Assembly (NCBI GenBank): GCA_029961745.1
Contig: CP124680.1
Location: 4,030,001 to 4,094,000, forward strand
From: Nocardioides sp. L-11A
GTDB lineage: Bacteria > Actinomycetota > Actinomycetes > Propionibacteriales > Nocardioidaceae
DNA length: 64,000 nucleotides
Direction of reading: 5' to 3'
Part shown: positions 8,713-17,611 of the stretch, piece after piece
Numbering within the stretch: position 1 is the stretch's first letter
How the letters are laid out: each line of letters starts with the position of its first letter
Made by a program: the position numbers and the translations under genes
The notes under the pieces: model-generated
What the model was told of the DNA's origin: nothing
The model's input: the letters and a program-made list of their open reading frames with translations, nothing else
Databases searched by the model: none

Positions 8713-9595
8713 CCCATCTGGTCGCCTCGCAGCCAATCCGTTCAGGTCGTTGCTGAACTCCGGCGAGACCGGATTCGGAACCTTCGGGATGCTGGACAGC
8801 TCCATGAGCGCGATGCTGCTCGCGCGCCTGGGCTACCAGTTCCTGGTTCTCGACGTCCAGCACTCGCCCTTCGACCTTCGTCAGATCCAGTCGACTGTCG
8901 CGGCCTGCGTCGACACGCCGTGCAGCCCCCTGGCTCGGGTACTACCCGACCGCCCCGACCAGATCGGCTGGGTTCTCGATCTCGGCGTCGACGGCGTGGT
9001 CGTCCCCCTGGTGAACTCGCCGGAGGCGGCTGCGCAGGCGGTGTCGGCATGCCGCTATCCCCCCACGGGGCGTCGCAGCATGGGAGCGGTCCGGAACATC
9101 CTGGTGCGCGGTGAGGCCTATCCCGACGGCGCCGACGACGATGTGGCGTGCGTGGTCCAGATCGAGCACATCGACGCGATCACCAACATCGACGCGATCC
9201 TCGACGTGGAAGGGATCGACGCGATCATGCCTGGCCACATCGACCTCGCACGCTCCATGGGTCACCGCCTCAGCTACGGTCCCTCGGTCTCCAACGCGGT
9301 CCCCCAGGATGTCATCGACGCCCTCCGCGTCGTCGAGGACGCCGGCCGGAAGCGCTCGATTCCAGTCATCCCCGTCACGGGAGGCGCCGCCGAGGTGGGT
9401 TCTGCCCTCGCGTCCGGCCACCGTGTCATCTGCTGCAACACCGACTTCCATGCACTCAAGAACGCGGCTGCGGAGCAGCTCGCCCAGTGCTGGAGTGCGA
9501 CAGCTTCCCACCGAGCCCGCCTCGCCGGATCAACCGGCGCGGCATCGGCCGACTTCGACATGACAACTCCTCAAGAGACGAGTAGCCACCCATGA
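8669..9595 (+). CDS. HpcH/HpaI family aldolase
   Basis: A 308-residue class II pyruvate-type aldolase relative. Family marks are the N-terminal GTFGMLDSS..LLARLGYQFLVLD segment, the QHSPFD turn, VDGVVVPLVNSPEAA, VQIEHIDAI and the metal-site stretch GIDAIMPGHIDLARSMG. In this family the product is a hydroxy-oxo acid split into pyruvate or a related keto acid and an aldehyde. An AGAAGG site lies ahead of the ATG inside the regulator's 3' end, so the 44-base overlap seems real. It ends by ATGA overlap with the aldo/keto reductase gene. Confidence 0.85.
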   Translation: MRQASTDRPGSGLPDPSGRLAANPFRSLLNSGETGFGTFGMLDSSMSAMLLARLGYQFLVLDVQHSPFDLRQIQSTVAACVDTPCSPLARVLPDRPDQIGWVLDLGVDGVVVPLVNSPEAAAQAVSACRYPPTGRRSMGAVRNILVRGEAYPDGADDDVACVVQIEHIDAITNIDAILDVEGIDAIMPGHIDLARSMGHRLSYGPSVSNAVPQDVIDALRVVEDAGRKRSIPVIPVTGGAAEVGSALASGHRVICCNTDFHALKNAAAEQLAQCWSATASHRARLAGSTGAASADFDMTTPQETSSHP

Positions 9596-10677
9596 GAATG
9601 AACTACCTGGGCGCTTCGGGACTGCAGGTCTCCTCCTTGGCCCTCGGGACCATGACGTTCGGCGGGACCGATGACTACTTCGGAAAGCTCGGTACGCTGC
9701 AGGTCGACGAGGCGACACGACTGGTTCGCCTTGCCCTCGACGCCGGGGTCAACCTGTTCGACACAGCGGACTTCTACTCGTCAGGCGCGTCGGAGGAGAT
9801 CCTGGGCAAGGCGCTGGGAGCTCGCCGCGACGAGGCCATCGTCTCGACCAAGCTGAGGTACCCGATGGGCGACGGCCCCAATGACGGCGGACTCTCGCGT
9901 CATCACGTCATGCGTGCCTGCGAGGCAAGCCTGAAGAGGTTGGACGTCGAGCACATCGACCTGCTCCACCTGCATCAGATCGACCTGTCGACCCCTCTGG
10001 AGGAGACCATCAGGGCGTTGGACGACCTCGTGCGAAGCGGCAAGGTTCGCTACCTGGGAGTCTCGAACTTCCCGGCCTGGATGGTGACCAAGGCATCCAG
10101 CATCTCGGACGCCCGCGGATGGGAACGGTTCGTGTGCAACCAGGTCCACTACTCACTGCTGTGCCGTGACATCGAGTTCGAGCTGGTGCCGAGCGCTCTC
10201 GACGCCGGCGTGGGGCACGTGGTGTGGAGTCCGTTGTCGGGCGGCCTGCTGTCCGGCAAGTTCGGCCGCGGCAAGGCGGTGCCCGAGGACTCGAGGCGGT
10301 CCCGTGGCTTCGGCGACACCGTCCCTGTGGACGATGACCGCAACTTCGCGGTCCTCGACGTCGCTTCCGCCATCGCCGAGGAACGAGGGTGCTCGGTAGC
10401 GCAGGTGGCGATCAACTGGCTGATCGCCCGCCCCTCCGTGAGCAGCGTGGTTTTGGGCGCTCGCACCGAGAAGCAGCTGATCGACAACCTGGGCGCAGCG
10501 CAGTGGGAGATGACCGCCTCCGAGGCAGCGAGACTCGACGAAGTCACCAGTCCGCCGGTCCCTTATCCGTATTGGCACAACCGCATCCACAGCGCTGACA
10601 GGCAGGTCGGCGAGAACCGCCGCGTCGTTCGAGGGGCGGACAGCCCTGGGCGTGCCGCCCAGCGCAGGAGCTCCTGA
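9592..10677 (+). CDS. Aldo/keto reductase
   Basis: A 361-residue NADP-dependent aldo/keto reductase. The catalytic tetrad can be read as Asp57, Tyr62 (NLFDTADFYSSG), Lys87 (STKLR) and His128 (DLLHLHQID), and the cofactor segment is VVLGARTEKQLIDN. Its start overlaps the aldolase stop as ATGA. It may reduce the aldehyde released by the aldolase. The last 20 or so residues are basic and may be encoded by sequence next to the IS remnant, so the native C-terminus could have been altered. Confidence 0.9.
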   Translation: MRMNYLGASGLQVSSLALGTMTFGGTDDYFGKLGTLQVDEATRLVRLALDAGVNLFDTADFYSSGASEEILGKALGARRDEAIVSTKLRYPMGDGPNDGGLSRHHVMRACEASLKRLDVEHIDLLHLHQIDLSTPLEETIRALDDLVRSGKVRYLGVSNFPAWMVTKASSISDARGWERFVCNQVHYSLLCRDIEFELVPSALDAGVGHVVWSPLSGGLLSGKFGRGKAVPEDSRRSRGFGDTVPVDDDRNFAVLDVASAIAEERGCSVAQVAINWLIARPSVSSVVLGARTEKQLIDNLGAAQWEMTASEAARLDEVTSPPVPYPYWHNRIHSADRQVGENRRVVRGADSPGRAAQRRSS

Positions 10678-10699
10678 CAGAGCCCCCGCGGGCCGGTGG

Positions 10700-11290
10700 G
10701 CGTTGAGGTGATCCTCGGTGCCTCCACGTCGCTGCTCTCGATGGCGTCGACCGAGTCAGTCCCCACAGTGACGTAGAGCTCGGCCATGGATCCTTCGGTC
10801 AGGTAGCGGCGCTCGCCGGCGACCCATTCGTCGTGCAGGTCGATCAAACACCCCGCCCTACCAGTCGATCACGCTTGCGGGTCGGGGAAGATCCCGATCA
10901 TGCGGGCTCGGCGCTTGATCTCCTTGTCGACCCGCTCGAGCGGGCTGGGCGAAGATCATCCGGAAGGTCGACGTCACCAGCTCGGCCTGGCCCTTGGGGC
11001 ACGTGGGCGAGCAGGCTGCGTGCGAACCAACGTGGGTAGGCCCGACATCTCTGGCGGGCAACACCCTGGAATGCCCGGGACAGGGCCTTCACCAGGCCGG
11101 CGTGCTGGTCGCTGATGGCCAGTTGCACGCCGGCCAGGCCAAGGATCTCCCGTTCTCCGCGGGTGGTCACGCCGGTCGCGACCACGACGGCCATGGACAC
11201 GACCTGGCCGCCTTTGCCGGGCTGGTTGGGCACCTGGAGGTAGGTCGCATCGAGGTGGGCGCCACCACGCGAGACGGAGGATCTGCATCT
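10700..11290 (-). pseudogene. IS256-family transposase remnant
   Basis: Leftward frames give successive pieces of an IS256-type transposase. These are HLDATYLQVPN and GREREILGL-like text with VQLAISDQHAGLVKAL and AFQGVARQRC (11270-11080), then PKGQAELVTSTFRMIFAQP (11000-10950), then LERVDKEIKRRARMIGIFPDP (10945-10880), then LHDEWVAGERRYLTEGSMAEL (about 10845-10780). At least two frame changes and an internal deletion between the third and fourth pieces (the segment with the catalytic Glu) show it is dead. Terminal inverted repeats were not located. It separates the aldolase block from the importer block. Confidence 0.75.
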
Positions 11291-11314
11291 GCCCCGGCCA
11301 GGGGAAAGTGAGAA

Positions 11315-11344
11315 GCGCCCGTCCCAGCGGGGCTGGGCGGGCGC
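11315..11344. terminator. GC-rich hairpin downstream of the importer operon
   Basis: GCGCCCG and CCCAGC (11315-11328, with one bulged T) pair with GCTGGG and CGGGCGC (11332-11344) around a very short GG loop. The stem is flanked by complementary AAG/CTT. It lies 86 bases beyond the livF stop on the leftward side, as expected for the operon terminator, and may also stop rightward transcription. Confidence 0.6.
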
Positions 11345-11430
11345 CTCTTCATCTCACCGGGGTTGGGGACGCACGGTCAGCCCGGCATGCCCAGGTTGAT
11401 CCCTGGGTCGTCCCATGCGTCTGCTCGACA

Positions 11431-12162
11431 TCAACCCTGGAGGTAGGCCACTGCGACCTTGTCCCCGTCGAGCTCAGCTGCCGCGCCGTGATACACCACC
11501 CCGCCGCGAGACAGCACATAGGCACGGTCGGAGACCGACAGGGCCAGCGCGGCACTCTGTTCGGCCAGCAAGACGGCACACTCGCCGAGAATCCCGTCCC
11601 GGGCGCGGAGAATGTCGTAGATCTCCTTGATCATGATCGGCGCGAGCCCCATGGAGGGCTCGTCCAGGAGCAGGAGATCGGGCTTGGCCATCAGTCCACG
11701 ACCGATGGCAAGCATCTGTTGTTCGCCCCCGCTCAGCAGGCCGGCCGCCTGCTTGCCCCGCTCACGAAGTCGCGGAAAGTAGGTGTAGATCTCGTCGAGC
11801 ATCCCCTGGGTACTGCCACGATCGACTCGATGTGAAGCCTTCGCTGCCATCACGAGGTTGTCCAGGACCGAGAGCGTCGGAATGACCCGCCTGCCCTCCA
11901 TGACATGCGCGACACCCCGCCGGGCCACTTGATAGCGCGGACCCTTGCGCAGATCCATGTCACGGAAGCGGACCTGCCCCTCGACGTGACCGGCCTCACC
12001 GCTGATCGCTCGCAGCAACGACGACTTCCCGGCACCGTTGGCTCCGAGGATCGCCACGACCTCACCACGGTTGACGGTCAGGTTCACAGCCTCGACGGCA
12101 CATACCTGCCCGTAGCGGACCGACAAGTTCTCAAGCGTGAGCAACGTCGCCGATGTAGGCAT
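11431..12162 (-). CDS. livF: Branched-chain amino acid type ABC transporter, ATPase (LivF-like)
   Basis: A 243-residue ABC ATPase. Walker A is GANGAGKSS near residue 38, followed by the LivF-type segment RRGVAHVMEGRRVIPTLSVLDNL, signature LLSGGEQQML, Walker B LLLLDEPSMGLAP and the His-loop region replaced by LLAEQS as usual in LivF. The ATG at 12162 lies 31 bases inside the upstream LivM-LivG gene; a longer open frame upstream is not protein-like. It forms the second ATPase of the importer. Despite the family name, relatives also import aromatic acids, urea and other organic solutes. Confidence 0.88.
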   Translation of the reverse strand: MPTSATLLTLENLSVRYGQVCAVEAVNLTVNRGEVVAILGANGAGKSSLLRAISGEAGHVEGQVRFRDMDLRKGPRYQVARRGVAHVMEGRRVIPTLSVLDNLVMAAKASHRVDRGSTQGMLDEIYTYFPRLRERGKQAAGLLSGGEQQMLAIGRGLMAKPDLLLLDEPSMGLAPIMIKEIYDILRARDGILGECAVLLAEQSAALALSVSDRAYVLSRGGVVYHGAAAELDGDKVAVAYLQG

Positions 12163-13870
12163 CGATGACCTCCTTCGAGCTGGTGACTTCCTCGGGATCG
12201 CCGACGGCGATGACCTTGCCGAAGTTGAGCACCACGATTCGATCGCAGTGCCGGACCATCGAGCTGACATCGTGCTCGACGATGACCACGCTGACTCCCT
12301 CCGCGCGCAGGCTCTCCACGACAGCGAAGATGTCGTCCCTCTCGGCGGGCGACATGCCGGCTGTGGGCTCATCGAGCAGCAGCAGCTTGGGCTGGGCGAC
12401 GAGCGCCCGTGCAATCTCGACCTTCCGCTTCAGGCCGTAGGGGAGGGCCGCCACGTCGAGCGAGGCAATGTGCGAGATGCCGACTCTGGACATGGCCAGG
12501 CTGACCGCCTCGTCGGACCCGACGAGATGGCGGCCCTCGCTCGACCAGCTCGTCAGCCCCAGCCGGTGCGCCAACGGATCGTGCGCTGAATCCAAGTAGG
12601 CGCCGACGCGGACGTTCTCCGCCACCGAGCACCCGTCCAGCAGCCGGATGTTCTGGAAGGTCCTGGAGAGTCCCCTTCGCATCAGCTTCTCGGGACGCCC
12701 CCATAGATGATCGACGGCCGTTCCGGCCAACTTCCCGCGACCTGAGTCGGGCACGTAGACGCCAGACAGAAGATTGAGGACCGTCGTCTTCCCCGACCCG
12801 TTCGGACCGATGATGCCGAGAACCTCGCCCTCGTACACCTCCAGATCCACGTTCTGCACCGCCTTGACCCCGCCGAAGTTCTTCGCCAGGTCCTCGACGG
12901 CCAGGATGGGCAGACTCGTATACCGGGCCGGCTCCCTCGAAGCAACTGGTGCCACCGCGACATCCGAGACCGCCCTGTCGTGGTCGAACACCGACGTCGA
13001 GGCCGGTGGTGGAAGCAGCTTGACCCGTCGTAGGACCTTGACGATCGAGTCCTTGACCAGGAGGAGCGCCCCGGCGGGCGCGAACGCCACGATGAGGACG
13101 ATCAACGCTCCGTTGACCATGTGTCGATAGGCCTGGAACTCCCGCAGGACCTCGGCGAGCCCGAAGATCAACGCACCGCCGACGAGGGGGCCCGCAACAA
13201 CCGTCATGCCCCCCACGACGGTCGCGGCGAGGATGTCACTCAGCAGGTCGAAGGAGAAGGCCGAGGGCTCGACGAAGCCGGTCAGGTGAACCCTCATCCC
13301 GCCAGCGAGCCCGGCCAGCGCACCGGATCCGATGAAGAGCATCACCCGGTACCGACGAACGCTGATCCCCTGATGCGCAGCCATCAGTGGATCCTCGCGG
13401 ATCGCCACCATGGCGCTGCCGTGGCGCGTGCGCCGAAGGAGAGCCAGCCCGACGAAGACGACGAGGACGATCAGCAGGATGTGCAGGTCGTTGAGCGACA
13501 GGTCGATGCCGACGAGACCGGTCGGACCGCCCGTCACCTCCAGATTGCGGATCGTCACCCGAACCATCTCACTGAAGCCGACCGTGGCGATCGCCAGATA
13601 GACGCCGTTCAATCGGAAGAGCGCCAACCCGAGCACAAGCCCGAAGAGTGCGCCGACGACGAGTGCCGAGGTCAGCGTGAGAGCGAGCGGAAGCTCCCAC
13701 TTCTGTGACGCGAGCGCCGCCGTGTACGCGCCGATGGCCATGAACCCGATCTGCGGAACGGCGAAGAAGCCGGCGTTGAACAGCAAGTAGATGCTGGCGC
13801 CGACAAGGATGAGGATCAGCGAGTCCCTGATCAGGAAGTCGTATGCGCCAAAGGCGGACAGAAAGTACAC
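12131..13870 (-). CDS. Fused ABC permease-ATPase (LivM-LivG)
   Basis: A 579-residue natural fusion. Residues about 1-290 are a LivM-type permease with eight or more membrane segments (for example GFMAIGAYTAAL and the IREDPLMAAHQGI loop). Residues about 320-579 are a LivG-type ATPase with Walker A GPNGSGKTT, RTFQNIRLLDG, a degenerate signature LPYGLKRKVEIARAL, Walker B LLLLDEPTAGMSP and EHDVSSM. The two halves are joined by a Pro/Asp-rich linker near 290-315. No frameshift is needed. It works with LivH, LivF and the lipoprotein. Such fusions occur in actinobacterial catabolic importers. Confidence 0.9.
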   Translation of the reverse strand: MYFLSAFGAYDFLIRDSLILILVGASIYLLFNAGFFAVPQIGFMAIGAYTAALASQKWELPLALTLTSALVVGALFGLVLGLALFRLNGVYLAIATVGFSEMVRVTIRNLEVTGGPTGLVGIDLSLNDLHILLIVLVVFVGLALLRRTRHGSAMVAIREDPLMAAHQGISVRRYRVMLFIGSGALAGLAGGMRVHLTGFVEPSAFSFDLLSDILAATVVGGMTVVAGPLVGGALIFGLAEVLREFQAYRHMVNGALIVLIVAFAPAGALLLVKDSIVKVLRRVKLLPPPASTSVFDHDRAVSDVAVAPVASREPARYTSLPILAVEDLAKNFGGVKAVQNVDLEVYEGEVLGIIGPNGSGKTTVLNLLSGVYVPDSGRGKLAGTAVDHLWGRPEKLMRRGLSRTFQNIRLLDGCSVAENVRVGAYLDSAHDPLAHRLGLTSWSSEGRHLVGSDEAVSLAMSRVGISHIASLDVAALPYGLKRKVEIARALVAQPKLLLLDEPTAGMSPAERDDIFAVVESLRAEGVSVVIVEHDVSSMVRHCDRIVVLNFGKVIAVGDPEEVTSSKEVIDAYIGDVAHA

Positions 13871-13890
13871 AGGATTTCCTTAGATATCTG

Positions 13891-14781
13891 CTAGGCCCGA
13901 TTAGTGACGTTGGCCGACTTGACGATCCCGTCGGGGCGCAGGACGAGGAAGAGCATCAACAGTCCGAACACCACGACGTCGCGGTACGACGACGAGAGGT
14001 ACCCGGTCGTGTAGGCCGACGCCAGGCCGACCATGACGCCGCCGAGGAAGCCGCCGGACACGCTGCCGATCCCGCCGATCACGAGCACCGCCATCGCGAT
14101 GACCAGGTAGTTGTGACCGATGTTGCCTTCCACGATGTTGAACGCGAGCGACACCAAGGTGGCCCCAAGGCCCGCCAAGGCGCCGGACATGAAGAACACC
14201 AGGACGCTCACGCGCTCCGCGTTGATCCCCATCACCGCCGCCACCTCCCGATCACTGGCAACCGCGTTCACCTCGCGCCCGAACTGGGTGGACGCCAGCA
14301 GCCACTTCAGGAAGACGAACATGGCTACCGCGGTGCCGACGATGATCAACTGCAGATTCGAGAGCTGAAGACCGAGGACCGACCAGCTCCGCGTCCCGAT
14401 CAGATCGAAGGGCAGCCGCACCACGGTGTTCTCGAGGTGGTGGAGTGCGAACTCCGTCAGGACTATTCCTGCCCCCAGACTGGAGACGAAGATGAACATG
14501 TCACTGTTCTTTCGCCCCTGCAGGTGCCGGATCGCCAGGAGATAGACGAGCACGTTGAGGACCCCTGCGAGGAGCGCGACCACGGGCAGCGCGACGAGCA
14601 ACGACCATCCGAGACCGTCCGTGAGCTCCCACGCGAACACAGCTCCCCAGGTGAAGATCGCTGCGTGGGCGACGTGGAAGACCTTCATATTGGCGAAGAC
14701 CAGGCTGAAGCCCAGCGCATAGAGCGCGAACAACGACCCCAACGCCACACCGTTGATAGTTTGCTGAAGAAAGAAGTCCAT
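13891..14781 (-). CDS. livH: Branched-chain amino acid type ABC transporter permease (LivH-like)
   Basis: A 296-residue membrane protein with about eight hydrophobic segments. It begins MDFFLQQTINGVALGSLFALYALGF in the manner of LivH permeases and carries the conserved cytoplasmic loop GREVNAVASDREVAAVMGIN that docks the ATPase, and GGIGSVSGGFLGG near the C-terminus. It lies between the substrate-binding lipoprotein gene (24 bases) and the fused permease-ATPase gene (20 bases), so it belongs to the importer operon. Confidence 0.9.
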   Translation of the reverse strand: MDFFLQQTINGVALGSLFALYALGFSLVFANMKVFHVAHAAIFTWGAVFAWELTDGLGWSLLVALPVVALLAGVLNVLVYLLAIRHLQGRKNSDMFIFVSSLGAGIVLTEFALHHLENTVVRLPFDLIGTRSWSVLGLQLSNLQLIIVGTAVAMFVFLKWLLASTQFGREVNAVASDREVAAVMGINAERVSVLVFFMSGALAGLGATLVSLAFNIVEGNIGHNYLVIAMAVLVIGGIGSVSGGFLGGVMVGLASAYTTGYLSSSYRDVVVFGLLMLFLVLRPDGIVKSANVTNRA

Positions 14782-14805
14782 GGTGCCGTCTCCGCCCCGA
14801 GCCGA

Positions 14806-15969
14806 TCACTTGCCCACAGGGACGATGGTTCCGGTCTCGTCGAACTCCATGACGACGCCCGGGTAGATCGCTGTCCCACTGTCGCGGAAGGCCCAGGACT
14901 CGTACGTTCCGTTCTCCTTGACGATGTCAGTCTCAGCGGCCTGCGGCATGTACTTGGCGATCGCCGCTCCATCGAGGTCTTCGTCGGCCTCCACCGCCAA
15001 GGACGCAGCGCCAGCGATGAGCCAAGCAGTCTGGTAGCCGGTGGCTGAGACGGACTCGGGCGGGACGTCGTACTCCTCGATGAAACGCTTCTCGAACTCG
15101 CCACCCTCGGCCGGGGCCCAGTAGGCCGCGAACTGTGCGCCGACGGCGACATCACCAGCGACGTCGTAGACCTGCTTGCCCCAGGAGACGCCTCCCGCCA
15201 TCTGGACGTCCTCGAATCCTCCGGAGCGCTCCATCTGGACCATGAGGTTGCCCGCGGTCTCAGACAGCGTTGAGAAGAACACGGCGTCCGGGGACGCTGC
15301 CTTGATCTTCGTGACGACCGGCGCGAAGTCGTTGTCCTTGGCGGAGATGTCGATCTCCTCCACCATTTCTCCGCCCGCTTCTTCGTACCCCTCCTGCAGG
15401 GCTGCGGCAATGTCCTTGAACGCCGGGTTCTCTCCATCGACGAGCATCACGGCCGTCTTCGCCCCCTCGGTGGCGACGTACTTGCCGAAGTTCTCGTTGG
15501 GCGTGATGGCGTCGGGAAGCGCGAACACGCCGCCCGGCTCCGACTTCGTCTCGTCACCGACCGACGAGCTCAGGAGCACGGCGTCGTCCTTCTCCATGTA
15601 CGGCTGCAGTGCCCGCTGGATCGGCGTCGAGCTCGGACTGATGAAGATCGAGATGTCGTCGCGAAGGAACTTGTTGTACTGCGTGATGGCGGACGGCACC
15701 TCGCCTCCGACGTCTTGGCTGTCGAGCCTGAGCTTGAGGTCGCCGAGAACGCCGCTCTCGTTGACGGCCTCCACACCCAGCTTGATCCCCTTGTCGAACG
15801 GGAGCCCGTACGGGCCCGCCGTCGGGCCCGTCAGGTGGGCGAGATAGCCAATCTCGAGATCATCGCTGTCCGCCTTGGCGTCAGCGCCACAGGCGGTCAG
15901 GCTGAGCGCGGTCAACAGCGCGGTGGCTCCCATGGCCGCCTTCTTGCCGAGTGCTGCGTGTGGAATCAT
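14806..15969 (-). CDS. ABC transporter substrate-binding lipoprotein (LivK-like)
   Basis: A 387-residue solute receptor. The signal sequence has a lipobox LTAC with the acylated Cys at 27, so the mature protein is anchored outside the membrane. The rest follows the type I periplasmic fold of LivK proteins (YLAHLTGPTAGPYG; AVNESGVLGDLKLRL; SPSSTPIQRALQPY; ISAKDNDFAPVVTKI). I chose the ATG at 15969, preceded by GAGAAGGGG; the longer frame upstream has no export signal. It delivers the ligand to the LivH/LivMG/LivF complex. The ligand is unknown, but the catabolic context argues against ordinary leucine uptake. Confidence 0.9.
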   Translation of the reverse strand: MIPHAALGKKAAMGATALLTALSLTACGADAKADSDDLEIGYLAHLTGPTAGPYGLPFDKGIKLGVEAVNESGVLGDLKLRLDSQDVGGEVPSAITQYNKFLRDDISIFISPSSTPIQRALQPYMEKDDAVLLSSSVGDETKSEPGGVFALPDAITPNENFGKYVATEGAKTAVMLVDGENPAFKDIAAALQEGYEEAGGEMVEEIDISAKDNDFAPVVTKIKAASPDAVFFSTLSETAGNLMVQMERSGGFEDVQMAGGVSWGKQVYDVAGDVAVGAQFAAYWAPAEGGEFEKRFIEEYDVPPESVSATGYQTAWLIAGAASLAVEADEDLDGAAIAKYMPQAAETDIVKENGTYESWAFRDSGTAIYPGVVMEFDETGTIVPVGK

Positions 15970-16094
15970 GAAGATCTGCCCCTTCTCGTAAGGTAAAAGC
16001 GCCGACCGATCAGTCAAGAACGTTCGACCGCTCTCCTGGCGAGGATGTGACCTCTGCCATACCGAACGATGTCTGCCGGTGATCCAGGCCACAA

Positions 16095-16108
16095 TGTGTG
16101 CTCACACA
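16095..16108. promoter_or_regulatory. Operator candidate upstream of the importer operon
   Basis: A perfect dyad TGTGTG-N2-CACACA lies 125 bases upstream of the lipoprotein start. With flanks (ATGTGTGCTCACACAAT) it is nearly the same as the site at 6833. Recurrence in two promoter regions of the same accessory block suggests shared control, probably by the PucR-type regulator. The 275-base gap between the importer and lyase genes holds no open frame of note. Confidence 0.5.
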
Positions 16109-16244
16109 ATTGGCTCGCTCCTGGCGCGAGAGACACACACCCACCAGCCCGGAGAGGCGAGTGTCTGACCGCACGCCGGGCACGTCGGATCGCCAGGTCC
16201 CTAGCTCGGTCAGGGACCTGACGACAGGCTCGCCGTACTCCGTC

Positions 16245-17126
16245 TCAGCGAGCGCCGATCCCCGCGTCGTCTCGTCCCGCGGCGCGAAGGACGTCCAGTG
16301 CCCTGCCGACTGTTGGGACGTCCACGATCACGCCGCGAGCGACCACTTGCCCCTGTCCCGCTTCGAGGCCCTCCTGATAGGCCTCCACGATGGCGAGGGC
16401 ATGATCGATCTCCGCCTCGGTGAAGCCGAACTCGCTCGTCACGACGTCGACGTCCTGAAGTGTCAGACACAGCTTGGAGGTGAATCCCATGCGCTTCGCG
16501 AGACGACATTCCTCGCGCACGAAGTCCAGATCGCCGACGATCAGCGAAGCCGTGTCGATGGGGGCGGTGAGACCGTACGCCGCGGACACTTCCACCAACC
16601 GCGCGCGCACGTGGTTCTCGAACTCCCCCATGCCGGTGTACAGGGTGTTCGTGTCACGGGTGAGGTCACCGATACCCACGACGAGGGCGTGCGGAGGTTC
16701 GCCCTGGCCGCAGATCTGGTCGAGATGGAGTAGGCCGCGCGCAGTCTCGACCAGGGCGACGAGCTCCGCCTCCACCCCCGTCTCGAGCAGAGCGGTCCGC
16801 ACCCGCGCCAGCTGCTCAGCGCTCTCGACCTTCGGGACCATCACTGCCGAGGCTGTCGCAGCCGCGACGCGGATGTCATCCGCCCAGCCGGCATGGTCCT
16901 CGTGATTGATCCTCACCCAGGTCCGTGCACGTGGCACGTCCACCTGCAGGATCTGTTCGCGGCGCGCGGCCTTTTCAGACTCCGGCACGGTGTCCTCGAG
17001 GTCGAACAACAGAATCGACGCCGCCGAGGCGACCGCCTCCGAAAGTCTCGGAACCTGGGAACCTGCGGTAGGGGCATCGTCGTTCGGCGCGGCGAAGAGG
17101 ACGGAGCGGAACGTGGACGGTGTGAC
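16245..17126 (-). CDS. CoA ester lyase, CitE-like (HpcH/HpaI superfamily)
   Basis: A 293-residue lyase of the citrate lyase beta/malyl-CoA lyase group. Marks are LLFDLEDTVPESEKAAAR-like text with the metal-binding Asp/Glu, VRINHEDHAGW, VMVPKVESAEQL, ALVETARGLLHL and LVVGIGDLTRDTNT. These enzymes cleave or join C-C bonds of hydroxyacyl-CoA esters. The GTG at 17126 is preceded by AAGGAG. It is the second aldolase/lyase of the island, and follows rather than joins the importer operon (275-base gap ahead of the lipoprotein gene). Confidence 0.85.
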   Translation of the reverse strand, partial: VTPSTFRSVLFAAPNDDAPTAGSQVPRLSEAVASAASILLFDLEDTVPESEKAARREQILQVDVPRARTWVRINHEDHAGWADDIRVAAATASAVMVPKVESAEQLARVRTALLETGVEAELVALVETARGLLHLDQICGQGEPPHALVVGIGDLTRDTNTLYTGMGEFENHVRARLVEVSAAYGLTAPIDTASLIVGDLDFVREECRLAKRMGFTSKLCLTLQDVDVVTSEFGFTEAEIDHALAIVEAYQEGLEAGQGQVVARGVIVDVPTVGRALDVLRAAGRDDAGIGAR

Positions 17127-17611
17127 GGGCAAGAGCGTCTCCTTGCATCGAGTATCGGGCCAGCGGCCTCGCAGCGACCCTGCCCTGAAGTCCCGGCCGT
17201 TCCAATGTGGTCTCCCCCAAATGTCGGCGTCCTCGCCGTGGCGACACATAGTCGGCGACCTCGAGTGCTCAGGAAGCTCCGGCTCGGTCTCACCTCACCC
17301 GACAGCGTGAGCTCCGACGTCTCGTCGCGTGCGACAAACCCTGTCGGATGAAGGATGGTGAGGAAGCACTCATCTCGTCCTCCGCACTTCAGCATCCCGG
17401 TGGCGACGCCGGGCCCGGCATCCGATGGTCAACAGCGCTGGGTGGTCGGTTGACCAGCCAGGATCGAAGTCGACGATCGCGACGAGGACGCCGCTGACCG
17501 CGCGTCACGGCCGGTCACCTCGGACAGACGGCTCGCGCAACAACGCCGGGCCGGCGTTCACAAAGCGCCCAGCTCGGTCCCGCGAAATCCCCGCACTGAT
17601 CTCTGCCGGCG
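17127..17611. other. Intergenic region without recognisable gene
   Basis: These 485 bases lie between two leftward genes. Open frames here lack family-like sequence. An AAGGAG site for the lyase gene is at the left edge. A loose dyad TGTGG-TCT-CCCCCA near 17,205 faintly recalls the accessory operator but differs in several bases. I see no terminator with a T run. Confidence 0.5.
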
